Of a stretch of DNA of 64,000 nt, positions 43,663 through 52,339 are shown in pieces. Below the pieces are notes generated by a model that was not told the DNA's origin, made no database searches, and worked only from the letters and a program-made list of their open reading frames with translations. Made by a program: the position numbers and the translations under genes. Origin of the DNA: Dactylosporangium roseum (GTDB lineage: Bacteria > Actinomycetota > Actinomycetes > Mycobacteriales > Micromonosporaceae); contig NZ_CP073721.1 in the NCBI RefSeq assembly GCF_025264685.1, forward strand, positions 5,969,501-6,033,500, in the 5' to 3' direction. Position 1 is the stretch's first letter. Each line of letters opens with the position of its first letter.

Positions 43663-44298
43663 TCAGGCGGCCAGGCCGCGGAGGACGGCGTCGACCAGCT
43701 TCTCCGCGAACCGCTCCTCGGGGACCATCGGGTTCCAGTTGAGCATGTTCTGCACGATGTTCGGACCGGAGAGCATGAGCAGCGCGAGCTCGACGTCGAG
43801 GTCGGCGCGCAGCTCGCCGGTCTCCACGCCGCGGCGCAGGACCTGCCGCATCACATCGCGCCGGGGCTCGATGACCCCCTGATAGACGCGATGCATCTCC
43901 TCGCTCTTGACGAGCTCGGGCAGCAGGCAGGCGGTGACCCTGCCGTATCGCTCCATGCGCTTGTTCCCCATCCCGCTGACCAGCATGACCAGGTCCTCGC
44001 GGACCGACTCGCCGCGCGGCTCCGGAAGCTGGCCCTTCATCATCGTCACCGCGTCGATGAGGAGCGCCTCCTTGTTCGGCCAGCGACGGTAGATCGTGGC
44101 CTTGCCCACGCCCGCCTTGGCCGCGACCGCCTCGATCGAGATGGCGTCGGCGCTCTGACCCGCGCTCAGCAGATCGAACACCGCCTCGACGATGGCCTCG
44201 TCGACCCTGGCGCTGCGCGGCCGGCCCGGGCCCTTGCGGTCCTGGTCGGCCGCGGGCTCGATGCGCCCATCCACGCTCGCCGTCGTCATGGTTTCCAT
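43663..44298 (-). CDS. TetR/AcrR family repressor
   Basis: A 211-residue regulator with an N-terminal helix-turn-helix (ISIEAVAAKAGVGKATIYRRWPNKEALLIDA, given here as its central part) preceded by a GRPRSARVDEAI box, and a C-terminal ligand/dimer domain. It is downstream of, and co-directional with, an MFS pump gene with a 35-base gap, so it is probably the pump's local repressor, autoregulated through the same promoter. Two GATACGGAAC-type palindromes upstream of the pump are the likely operators. Confidence 0.9.
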   Translation of the reverse strand: METMTTASVDGRIEPAADQDRKGPGRPRSARVDEAIVEAVFDLLSAGQSADAISIEAVAAKAGVGKATIYRRWPNKEALLIDAVTMMKGQLPEPRGESVREDLVMLVSGMGNKRMERYGRVTACLLPELVKSEEMHRVYQGVIEPRRDVMRQVLRRGVETGELRADLDVELALLMLSGPNIVQNMLNWNPMVPEERFAEKLVDAVLRGLAA

Positions 44299-44333
44299 TG
44301 TTACCGAGTTTCCACGGCAGATCTACCGGCAGG

Positions 44334-45941
44334 TCACGCGTCCACCAGCGCCACGCCCCGCTCCTCCGCGAGGCCTTCCGCGGTGGTCGGTGCGGGAGCG
44401 GTGGCCGGACGCTTGCCGGGCAGCCAGATCACCGCGACCACGGCGCCGAGGACCGCGAAGAGGGCCGAGCCGATCGAGGCGTAGTGCATCGCCGTGATGA
44501 AGGCGTCGTTCGCGTGCTGGATCAGCGCCGGCGCGGCGGGCCCGGCGTGTTCCGCCACCCCGTACGCACCGGAGATCGACTCGCCCGCCGCGTTCCGGGC
44601 TGCGGCGGGCAGGCCGGCCGTGGCGGACGCCATGTCGTCGCGGTAGAACGAGCTGACGATCGCGCCGAGAGCGGCCACGCCGAGAGCGCCGCCGACCTGG
44701 CGGATGGTGTTGCTGACGGCCGACCCGACGCCGGCCTTCTCCCGGGGCAGCGCGGCCATGATGGACTCGGTGGCGGGCGGCATCACGTTGGCCATGCCGA
44801 CGCCCATGACGAAGAACAGCACGCCGACGACCACGATGGGCGTGTCCGCCTGGATGAGGATCCAGCCGGCCAGGCCGGCCGCGACGAGCAGCAGGCCGAC
44901 GGTGCTGACCGCCTTGGGGCCGAAGCGCTTGACCATCGCGGCGCTGCGCGGGGCGAAGACCATCTGGGCGACCGCGAACGGGACGAACAGCGCGCCGGAG
45001 GCGAGCGGGCCGTAGCCGCGGACCAGTTGCAGGTAGAACGCGCTGAAGAACATCGCGCCCATGGCGGCGAAGAAGACCAGGCCGATCATGCCCGTCGAGG
45101 CCGAGAACTGGCGGTTGGCGAACAGCCGCACGTCCAGCGACGGAAACTCGACGCGCCGCTCGTAGACCACGAACGCGGCGAGCACCACGGCGGACGCGAG
45201 CAGCGTGCCCCAGGAGCGCGGGCCGCCGAAGCCGTTCTCGCCGCCCTCGATCACGCCGTACGTCAGCAGGGCCAGGCCGACGATCGACAGCAGCACGCCG
45301 ACGATGTCGATGCGGCCCGGCTTCGGGTCGCGCGACTCGGGGACGAGCACGCCGACCAGGACGATGCCGACGACCACGATCGGGACGTTGATGAGGAAGA
45401 CCGAGCCCCACCAGAAGTGCTCGAGCAACAGGCCGCCGACGATCGGGCCGATGGCCACGCCGAGGCCGACCGCGCCGGCCCAGACGCCGATGGCGCGGCC
45501 GCGCTCCCGCGGGTCGAAGACGTTCGCGATGATCGACAGTGTCGACGGCATGACCGCGGCGGCGCCGAGGCCCATCAGGGCACGGGCCGAGATGAGCTGG
45601 TCCGGCGAGCTCGCGTAGGCCGAGATCAGCGACGCGATGCCGAAGAGCGCGAGGCCCACGGTGAGCGTGATCCGCCGGCCGAGCCGGTCGGCGAGGATGC
45701 CGGCGGTGAACAGCAGGCCGGCGAAGACGAGCGTGTACGAGTTGATGGCCCACTCGAGCTGGCCTTGCGTGGCGCCGAGGCCGTGCCGCGGGTCCGCGAT
45801 CGTGCGCATCGCGACGTTGAGGACGGTGTTGTCCAGGACCACCACGAGCAGGCTGATGACGAGCACGCCGAGGATGGCCCAGCGGCGGGGATGTCCGGTG
45901 TCGGGTGGTTCGGGTGGTGTGGTCTGGCTGGATGCGTCCAC
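44334..45941 (-). CDS. MFS (DHA2-type) drug efflux transporter
   Basis: A 535-residue proton-coupled exporter with 14 predicted membrane segments. The DHA2 motifs are visible: LDNTVLNVAMRTIA in helix 1, LADRLGRR in the first cytoplasmic loop, and the helix-5 antiporter motif GAVGLGVAIGPIVGG. The substrate is unknown. The GTG at 45941 has GGGGAG 8 bases upstream; the open frame continues through the operator region and is not coding there. It forms an operon with tetR. Confidence 0.92.
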   Translation of the reverse strand: MDASSQTTPPEPPDTGHPRRWAILGVLVISLLVVVLDNTVLNVAMRTIADPRHGLGATQGQLEWAINSYTLVFAGLLFTAGILADRLGRRITLTVGLALFGIASLISAYASSPDQLISARALMGLGAAAVMPSTLSIIANVFDPRERGRAIGVWAGAVGLGVAIGPIVGGLLLEHFWWGSVFLINVPIVVVGIVLVGVLVPESRDPKPGRIDIVGVLLSIVGLALLTYGVIEGGENGFGGPRSWGTLLASAVVLAAFVVYERRVEFPSLDVRLFANRQFSASTGMIGLVFFAAMGAMFFSAFYLQLVRGYGPLASGALFVPFAVAQMVFAPRSAAMVKRFGPKAVSTVGLLLVAAGLAGWILIQADTPIVVVGVLFFVMGVGMANVMPPATESIMAALPREKAGVGSAVSNTIRQVGGALGVAALGAIVSSFYRDDMASATAGLPAAARNAAGESISGAYGVAEHAGPAAPALIQHANDAFITAMHYASIGSALFAVLGAVVAVIWLPGKRPATAPAPTTAEGLAEERGVALVDA

Positions 45942-45973
45942 AGTTGGTGCTCCCCTGTGTCGGAACGCGATAC

Positions 45974-45994
45974 GATACGGAACGGTTCCGTATC
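45974..45994. promoter_or_regulatory. TetR operator palindrome O1
   Basis: GATACGGAAC-G-GTTCCGTATC is a perfect 21-bp palindrome with one central base, 33 bases upstream of the pump start. Likely binding site of the adjacent TetR protein. Confidence 0.8.
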
Positions 45995-46022
45995 CACCCG
46001 GGAACATAATCCCCAGGGAAGC

Positions 46023-46043
46023 GATACGGAACCGTCTCGTATC
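46023..46043. promoter_or_regulatory. TetR operator palindrome O2
   Basis: GATACGGAAC-C-GTCTCGTATC repeats O1 with two mismatches in one half, 49 bp further upstream. With O1 it probably brackets the pump promoter (GATTAT/TATGTT lies between them on the minus strand). Confidence 0.7.
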
Positions 46044-46085
46044 ATATTGTGCGCGCCGTCACACCCGTCGGGAGACGGCCGCGGC

Positions 46086-47315
46086 TCACTTCTGCGCCGA
46101 GGCCAACGGCGCCTGGTAGGACTTCAGCAGGGCCACCTTGTCCTCGTTCAGCGTGGTCCAGTCGTCGTTCAGGACGCCGCCCGTGTCACCGGAGTTCGGG
46201 TTCCACGACCAGTAGGTGTAGCTGAAGCCGTTCTCCTTCAGGTACGCCAGCAGGCTGCGCTGCCAGATGCCCTCCAGGTCCTTGTTGCCCTGGGCGTCCT
46301 TCTCGCCGACCGAACGGCCGCCGAACTCGCCCAGCAGCACCGGCGCGACGTTCTGCTTCACGAGGTACCCGAACTGCTTGTCCCACAGCGCCGGCATGTT
46401 GGCCGGGAACGACGGGTCGTTGAACCACTGCTGGGACCAGACCTTCGGGCTGTAGTCGTGGGCCGAGTACACGAGCTTCGACTGGTCCGACAGCTTCACC
46501 GGGTGCTCGGCGGCACCCTGGAGGTTGCCGCCCCACCAGTAGCCGTTGCCGTTGTAGGTCTCGATGCCCTCGACGATGATCAGCCAGTCGGGGTTCTCCT
46601 TGAGGATCGCGTTTCCGGCGCGCTCGGCGGCGGCCTTCCAGTCGGTCTTCTCGGAGCCGTCGCCCCAGGTGGCCTCGCCGTGGGGCTCGTTGTGCAGGTC
46701 GGCGCCGACCACGAGCGGGTTGTTCTTGTACTGCTTGGCCAGCTTGACCCAGTCGCCGATCCAGCGCTCCTCGCTGACCTTGTCGGTGTACCAGAGGTTG
46801 CTCTGGCCCTGCGAGGTGGGACGGTGCCGGTCGAGGATGACCATCATGCCGCGCTTGGTGGCGCCCTCGACGACCTTGTCCATGATCTGCGGTCCGGTCA
46901 GGCCTTCCAGGTCCGGGTTGAGCTTGAAGTCGACCCCGTTGACCTTCGCCGAGCCGTCGAACAACTCGTTGCTGAACGGCAGGCGCATCGTGTTGAAGCC
47001 GGCGCCGACCATCTGGTCGAGCATGTCGTCGAGCTTGCGTGACCAGAGCCCGTGCGGAGCGAACGTGTTCGTCTCCAGGCCGAACCAGTTCACGCCGGTG
47101 AAGGTGACCTCTTCGCCGCGCGCGTCCAGGATCTTGCTGCCGTCGGCGTGCAGCGGCATCTGGAGCCGCTGGCCCGCCTCGGCCTCTACCGGGTGGACCT
47201 TCTTATCGCCCTTCTCGCCGGACGACGGGATCAGGGCGATGCCGCCGACGACCAGAGCGACAGCCGCCGCGGCGGCGGATATCAGGATGAGACGCGTACG
47301 GGTGAGTTGACCCAT
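46086..47315 (-). CDS. Secreted or anchored glycoside hydrolase family 5 glucanase
   Basis: A 409-residue cellulase-like enzyme. An N-terminal signal or anchor (LILISAAAAAVALVVGGIALI) has no obvious cleavage site, so it may stay membrane-bound. The GH5 barrel shows the conserved RLPFSNE, the acid/base Glu in DLHNEPHG and the nucleophile Glu in LLGEFGGR. The start is an ATG at 47315; the frame extends to 47402 without support. It is downstream of a glycosyltransferase/two-component cluster, the position of a trimming glucanase in polysaccharide loci, but a hairpin separates it from them. Confidence 0.9.
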   Translation of the reverse strand: MGQLTRTRLILISAAAAAVALVVGGIALIPSSGEKGDKKVHPVEAEAGQRLQMPLHADGSKILDARGEEVTFTGVNWFGLETNTFAPHGLWSRKLDDMLDQMVGAGFNTMRLPFSNELFDGSAKVNGVDFKLNPDLEGLTGPQIMDKVVEGATKRGMMVILDRHRPTSQGQSNLWYTDKVSEERWIGDWVKLAKQYKNNPLVVGADLHNEPHGEATWGDGSEKTDWKAAAERAGNAILKENPDWLIIVEGIETYNGNGYWWGGNLQGAAEHPVKLSDQSKLVYSAHDYSPKVWSQQWFNDPSFPANMPALWDKQFGYLVKQNVAPVLLGEFGGRSVGEKDAQGNKDLEGIWQRSLLAYLKENGFSYTYWSWNPNSGDTGGVLNDDWTTLNEDKVALLKSYQAPLASAQK

Positions 47316-47344
47316 CGAGTTGACCTTGTCCTCACGTTCGACGA

Positions 47345-47370
47345 CGGCCGCCCGCGAGTGCGGGCGGCCG
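47345..47370 (-). terminator. Hairpin upstream of the GH5 gene
   Basis: Eleven-base arms CGGCCGCCCGC and GCGGGCGGCCG with a GAGT loop, about 130 bases after the response regulator stop and 30 bases before the glucanase start. It is either the terminator of the regulator operon or a leader attenuator. Confidence 0.7.
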
Positions 47371-47499
47371 CCGGAGCGATCGGCTGAGGGAGTTTCTGAC
47401 ACCGGCGAGAGAGTCCGGCGTCACCGCTCAACCTGTCGGGCAGATCAACACGTTACGGATATCGGGAATGCGAAATCAGCGTACAAATGTCGGATTTGT

Positions 47500-48171
47500 T
47501 TATGCGCCAATCGTAGGAGCGTCCCACTCGGCGGCACGGACCACGGCCTCGAGCTTCGACCTGGCGCCCATCTTGTTCAGCAGGTGGCGCACATGGCTGC
47601 GGACCGTCGTGTAGCTGATGCTCAGCTCGCGCGCGATGTCGCGGTTGTCCATGCCTTCGGTCATCAGGCTGAGGATCTGCCGTTCGCGCGGCGTGAGGCT
47701 ATCAAGCCGCCGGGCGTGCTCCTCGACGCGCCTGGACTCCTCGCGCCGGCGGGCCAGCAGCTTGGCGAGCTGGCGGGCCGGCACCAGGATCTCGCCGTCG
47801 ACGGCACGGCGTACCGCCTCCGCGACATCGGCGCCCCCCGCGCTCTTCACCAGGTAGCCGGCCGCGCCGGCCTCGAGTGCGGCGAGGATGACCTGGTCGC
47901 TGTCGTCGGCGCTGAGGAAGACGATGGCGGCGTCGGGCTGGTGGGCGCGCAGGGCCGCGGCGGCCTCGGCGCCGGTGCCGTCGGGCAGCCAGTAGTCGGC
48001 GAGGACGACGTCGACCCGTTCGACGTCGGCGAGGTGCTCGACCTCGCCCACGGTGCTGGCCAGGGCCACGACGCGCAGCTCGGGGTGCTCGTTGAGCAGC
48101 ACCGCCAGCCCCTCCGCGACCACCTGGTGGTCCTCGACGATCAGCACCCGGTACGGCGGACGGCCATTCAC
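47500..48171 (-). CDS. NarL/LuxR-type response regulator
   Basis: A 223-residue regulator: receiver domain with the phosphorylation Asp in VLADYWLPDG, acidic pocket in VEDHQ and Lys in LVKSAG, a linker, and a LuxR helix-turn-helix (LTPRERQILSLMTEGMDNRDIA and on). It overlaps the stop of the upstream sensor kinase (ATGA), so the pair is co-expressed. It is the last gene of a seven-gene minus-strand run that includes glycosyltransferases and may control that run or the glucanase. Confidence 0.93.
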   Translation of the reverse strand: MNGRPPYRVLIVEDHQVVAEGLAVLLNEHPELRVVALASTVGEVEHLADVERVDVVLADYWLPDGTGAEAAAALRAHQPDAAIVFLSADDSDQVILAALEAGAAGYLVKSAGGADVAEAVRRAVDGEILVPARQLAKLLARRREESRRVEEHARRLDSLTPRERQILSLMTEGMDNRDIARELSISYTTVRSHVRHLLNKMGARSKLEAVVRAAEWDAPTIGA

Positions 48172-49187
48172 GGCGATGCTCCTTTTGATTGCAGGTCGGC
48201 GCCCCGCGGCACCCAGAACGTGACGGTGGTCCCGCTGCCGGGCACGCTGCTGATCCGGAACCAGCCGCCGGCCAGGGCGGCACGCTCCCGCATCAGGACC
48301 ATCCCCAGGTGCCCCGGCTCCGGCTCGCCGAACGCCTCGGCCCCGACCCCGTCGTCGACGACCCGGACCAGGTAGCCGCCGTCCTGTTCACCGAGAACAA
48401 CCGTGCAACGGTCCGCGTCGGCGTGCTTGCCGACGTTGGCGACGGCCTCCTGCAGCATGCGGTAGATCAGCAGGCGGGTCGGCAGCGCCGGCTCGGCGGT
48501 GAGCCGGTTCTGGAGCTGTACGACGAGATCGTGGTCGGCCGCCAGGCCGTCGAGCAGGTCGTGGGTCGCCGCGGCGAGCCCGTCGCTGGACAGCTTCGGT
48601 GGCCGGAAGTCGAAGATGAGCCGGCGCAGCCGGTCGGCGGCCTGGGCGAGCGACTCCTCGAGCCGGCTCAGCATCTCCAGGTCCTTCGGATCCTGGAGCC
48701 GGCGCCGGAGGTGCTGCAGGCGCAGCGTCGCGGCGGTGATCACCTGGAGGCTGTCGTCGTGCACCCCGGCCGCGATCCGGGCGCGTTCCCGCTCCTGGCT
48801 GAGGATCAGGTCGTCGAGCAGCTCGCCCTGCTCCTTGCCGGCCCGCTTCAGCCGGACGATCCGCTGTTCGAGACTGGAGCGGGACCGGTTCGGGTCGCTC
48901 TGGTCGTCGACGGCGAGCACGACGAGCCCGCGCGGGTCGCCCTCCAGGGTCTTGGCCCGGACGTCGACCTCCAGGTGCCCGCCGTCGGGCAACTGGACCA
49001 CCGCGGTCGCGGGCGTGGGGAACCCGCGCGGGTCCCCCACGAACAGTTCGTCGACCCGGCGGCCCACCAGCTCGCCGGCGGTGCGCCGGAAGAGCGTCTC
49101 GGCAGCACTACTGGCCAGGCGGACCACCCCGGACGCGTCGAGCACGATCAACGCCTCCGGGGCGGACCGGAACGCCTGCCAGTACAT
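48168..49187 (-). CDS. PAS-domain sensor histidine kinase (HisKA_3 type)
   Basis: A 339-residue soluble kinase. A PAS domain (about 8-100, ALIVLDASGVVRLASSAAETLF), a coiled region, and a HisKA_3 dimerisation domain with the phospho-acceptor His in ERARIAAGVHDDSLQVI. The HATPase domain has an N-box (MLQEAVANVGKHA) and G-boxes (VDDGVGAE, GMVLMRERA). There is no membrane segment, so the signal is probably intracellular. It lies 6 bases after the Ig-like protein gene and overlaps the response regulator. Confidence 0.93.
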   Translation of the reverse strand: MYWQAFRSAPEALIVLDASGVVRLASSAAETLFRRTAGELVGRRVDELFVGDPRGFPTPATAVVQLPDGGHLEVDVRAKTLEGDPRGLVVLAVDDQSDPNRSRSSLEQRIVRLKRAGKEQGELLDDLILSQERERARIAAGVHDDSLQVITAATLRLQHLRRRLQDPKDLEMLSRLEESLAQAADRLRRLIFDFRPPKLSSDGLAAATHDLLDGLAADHDLVVQLQNRLTAEPALPTRLLIYRMLQEAVANVGKHADADRCTVVLGEQDGGYLVRVVDDGVGAEAFGEPEPGHLGMVLMRERAALAGGWFRISSVPGSGTTVTFWVPRGADLQSKGASP

Positions 49188-49193
49188 CCGTTG

Positions 49194-50705
49194 TCAGTTC
49201 TCCAGGTCCTTCGGCACCGTGTACGGCTTCTGCGGCGGGATGTCGACCGGGCCGCCGGACTTGTCGACCTTGAAATTGATCTTCGCGATGGCGTCGCTGC
49301 GCTGGCCGTGCAGCTCGAACACGACGGTGTCCTCGGTGTCGCCCGGGATCGTGTATTGGCCGACCGCGCGTGCCGAGCCCTTCTGGTCGACCCGGAACGC
49401 GGACACCAACTCCGGCTTGGCGCCCTTCGCCGTCCGGACGGTGACGTGGACGGCCTCGTTGGGGGCGAACTGCGTGGCGTAGAAGTTGACCACCGTGCCG
49501 GGCAGGCCGCCGTAGGCGTTGGTGCGGGCCTGTGGCGTGAAGGGCAGGATCGTGAACCCGGACGCGACCGCGGCACGGCTCTGCTCGCCCAGGAACACCA
49601 ACTGCTGGGCGCCCTTCAACTGGTACGGCATGACGAGCCCGGCGCCCTTGAACGAACCGGCGTCGTTGGTCTGCACCGCCATCACCGGCTGCCCCCCGGC
49701 CGAGTTCAGCCGGATCAGCACCCGCTCACCCGGCGCGAAGCCGCTGCCGGAGAAGGTGAGCTTCTGGGTGGCCTTCAGGGCGTACGGCGCGAGCTTGATC
49801 GACGGGTAAAGCCGCAGCACCTGGAACGGTGCGCTGGCCGCCGCTCCACTCGTCTTGCCCACGACCACAAGACTGGTCTGTCCGACGGCGGTAACCCCAA
49901 CTCTGATCGGCGTCTTACCCACTGAGCCACCCTCATCCGCCTTGAGGGTGAGGTTCGGCTCACCATTGATCCGGCCCCAGAAGACGTTGAGCTCCTCGCC
50001 GGGCGCGAAGCCCTTGGCGGTCAGGTTGACCGTGTCGCCGGGCTTGCCCACGATCGCCGACAGCGTCGCCTGGCCGGCGCCCTGGGCGACCGCCGCGTCG
50101 GCCTTGGCGACCTTGTCGCTGCCGCGGGCCTGTGCGGTGACCTCCAGCACGGGCGCGGTCATCCGGTTGGGGAAGCTGAAGTTGGTCGTGAAGACGCCGT
50201 ACTTGCCGGCCTTCGCGGTGCCGACCTGCTTCACCTTGGGCGCGTTCGGGGTCGCCTTGCCCTTGCCCTTCTTCGGCTGCGGCGCGGCGTTGTCCGACGG
50301 CCCGAGGTACACGTCGATCATCGAACCCTGGTCGAAGCCGGATCCCTGGACGGTGACCGTGCCGCCGAGCCGCACCAGGCCCGGGTTCAGTGTGATCATC
50401 GGCGTGTCGCCACCGTGCACGAGGACGCCGTTGAGGTCGATCGTCGGCGGCGGCGGCTCCTTGGTCTGGGTCTCCGTCGTCGGCTGCTCGCCGCCGCCGC
50501 CGAACTTCGGCAGGCCCGGCGCATCGATGCCCAGCGCCGGAAGGACCGACCGGCCGAGGCTGATCAACAGGAACGCGGCGACCGCGGCCAGGACGATCCG
50601 GCGGGTCGAGAGCTTCTTGCGGGTACGGCGGACGGGTCGCTTACGACGGGCGGTGGCGCTGTTCGCGGTCGCCGGAGCCGCCCGGCGGCGCTTGACGGTC
50701 TGCAT
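49194..50705 (-). CDS. Membrane-anchored protein with repeated Ig/IPT-like domains
   Basis: A 503-residue envelope protein of unknown exact role. Residues 1-36 are strongly basic, one membrane segment follows (RIVLAAVAAFLLISLGRSVL, about 36-55), then a Pro/Thr linker and at least four beta-rich modules. Each opens with a phrase like GGTVTVQGSGFDQGSMIDVYLG, GDTVNLTAKGFAPGEELNVFWG or LTFSGSGFAPGERVLIRL, typical of IPT/TIG-like folds. It lies between a GT39 gene and the sensor kinase and probably acts outside the cell with the polysaccharide machinery. Confidence 0.8.
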   Translation of the reverse strand: MQTVKRRRAAPATANSATARRKRPVRRTRKKLSTRRIVLAAVAAFLLISLGRSVLPALGIDAPGLPKFGGGGEQPTTETQTKEPPPPTIDLNGVLVHGGDTPMITLNPGLVRLGGTVTVQGSGFDQGSMIDVYLGPSDNAAPQPKKGKGKATPNAPKVKQVGTAKAGKYGVFTTNFSFPNRMTAPVLEVTAQARGSDKVAKADAAVAQGAGQATLSAIVGKPGDTVNLTAKGFAPGEELNVFWGRINGEPNLTLKADEGGSVGKTPIRVGVTAVGQTSLVVVGKTSGAAASAPFQVLRLYPSIKLAPYALKATQKLTFSGSGFAPGERVLIRLNSAGGQPVMAVQTNDAGSFKGAGLVMPYQLKGAQQLVFLGEQSRAAVASGFTILPFTPQARTNAYGGLPGTVVNFYATQFAPNEAVHVTVRTAKGAKPELVSAFRVDQKGSARAVGQYTIPGDTEDTVVFELHGQRSDAIAKINFKVDKSGGPVDIPPQKPYTVPKDLEN

Positions 50706-50722
50706 GCTTCACTCCCGGCAAC

Positions 50723-52339
50723 TCACGAGGTGGCACCGATCTTGATGATGGACAGTGAGACGTCGCCCCGGGTCGCCTCCCACACGGTCTGGCCGTGCTG
50801 GTCGATCGCCTCGATGATCCAGGTCTCCCCGCCGCGCTCGAGTGCGTCGCGCATCTTGTTCGACATCACGACGTAGTCGATGTTCTCCCAGCTCATGTGG
50901 AAGACCTTGTCCCGCACGTCCGGGTCGGACGTGGCCTTGTAGTGCGAGTGCGCATAGCGGTACGGCGGGTTGTTGTCGTGCAGCGCGACCCAGATGTCGT
51001 CGTCGATGATGAGCCGCGCGTCGGTCGGCACGTTGGCCTTGATCCAGGCCACCTGCTGCTCCTGGAGGCGGGTGAGCGGCAGCCGGTACGCGTCGCTGAA
51101 CTCCAGCTCGCCCTTGGTGTTGTACTTGACCATGAACCCGCCCGGCATGACCAGCACCGGCACGAGCAGGCAGGCGACCAGGACCGCCGCGCCGGCCTGC
51201 TTGGTGCGCCGGGTGAGCCAGCCGAAGAACATGCCGAGGTTCAAGGCGAACAGCGGGACCATCGGCGCGATGTAGAAGTCGAGCAGGGCGCTTCTGGTCA
51301 GGTAGAAGCCGTAGCCGAGGGCCATCAGCGCGCAGGCCAGCATCGGCCCGCGCAGGCGCTTGTTTCTCCGGCCGGCCAGCAGGCATAGCGCCGTGACGGC
51401 CACGCCGGCGACGAGGATGTACCGGTCCTTGAACAGCCAGCTCTCCCGCAGCAGGTAGGAGAAGGACAGGCCGGTGCCGGTGTTGGAGTTGCGGTGTAGC
51501 TGCCACCACACGGTGTAGAGCAGCGACACGTGGTCACCCGGCGTAGCGGACTCGAGGTTGAAGTTGAAGTTCTGCGGGAACAGCTCGTTCTTGATCTGGG
51601 CGAACAGCAGGTAGGCGGTCACCGGCGCGAGGACCGCGAACCACCAGAAGCTGACCCCGAAGCGCCGGTTGGACTGCTCCTTCAGCGTGCGGTGCAGCAG
51701 ATAGGCGCAGCCCGGCAGGATGAACAGCGCGTTCTCCTTGGTCACCAGCGACAGCCCGAAGCACGTCCCGGCGCCCATCGCGGTGACGATCCGGCCGTCC
51801 TTGCGGGCCAGCAGGTAGAGGCCCAGCAGGATCCAGAACATCATCAGGTTGTCGAGCAGGACCTGGCGCTGGTAGTACACCCCCAGCGGAGACAGGTTGA
51901 ACACGACCGTGGACAGGAACGCCGCGGGCTTGCTGCCGCTGAACCGGCGCACGATCTCGAACATCAGGAACACCGACGCCACGTGGACGATGAGCATCAG
52001 GACGCGGCCGGTGTTGATGGCGTTGCCGAAGGCCTGGAACTGGCCGGGCAGCACGCTGACCCAGCCGGCGATCGCCAGCCAGCCCATCGGGGCGTGGTCG
52101 TAGAAGTAGGTGTACGGCGAGAGCTTGGCCTCGCGGAGCACGGACCACGCCTGCTCCATGTAGATGCCCTCGTCGGTGAGGTACAGCGGATAGCGGAACA
52201 TGTTCCACCCGTGGCTCACCAGGCCGATGAGCATGCACAGGGCGACGAGCCAGCGGCCGCCCGCGCCGAGGGGGTCCCGTTTCGGGGCCTTCGGCAGTGG
52301 CGTCGCCGGCCGTGCGGGGGTGAGGATGTCAGCCGACAT
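50723..52339 (-). CDS. Glycosyltransferase family 39-like membrane protein
   Basis: A 538-residue multi-span protein resembling ArnT/PMT-type GT-C enzymes that transfer sugars from polyprenyl phosphate. The first external loop has the acidic motif LTDEGIYMEQAW (Asp-Glu, the usual metal/catalytic pair). About eleven membrane segments follow, then a soluble C-terminal domain (from about 410) with RLIIDDDIWVALHD. The acceptor is unknown. Its start overlaps the GT2 stop by 11 bases; the Ig-like gene follows after 17 bases. Confidence 0.87.
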   Translation of the reverse strand: MSADILTPARPATPLPKAPKRDPLGAGGRWLVALCMLIGLVSHGWNMFRYPLYLTDEGIYMEQAWSVLREAKLSPYTYFYDHAPMGWLAIAGWVSVLPGQFQAFGNAINTGRVLMLIVHVASVFLMFEIVRRFSGSKPAAFLSTVVFNLSPLGVYYQRQVLLDNLMMFWILLGLYLLARKDGRIVTAMGAGTCFGLSLVTKENALFILPGCAYLLHRTLKEQSNRRFGVSFWWFAVLAPVTAYLLFAQIKNELFPQNFNFNLESATPGDHVSLLYTVWWQLHRNSNTGTGLSFSYLLRESWLFKDRYILVAGVAVTALCLLAGRRNKRLRGPMLACALMALGYGFYLTRSALLDFYIAPMVPLFALNLGMFFGWLTRRTKQAGAAVLVACLLVPVLVMPGGFMVKYNTKGELEFSDAYRLPLTRLQEQQVAWIKANVPTDARLIIDDDIWVALHDNNPPYRYAHSHYKATSDPDVRDKVFHMSWENIDYVVMSNKMRDALERGGETWIIEAIDQHGQTVWEATRGDVSLSIIKIGATS

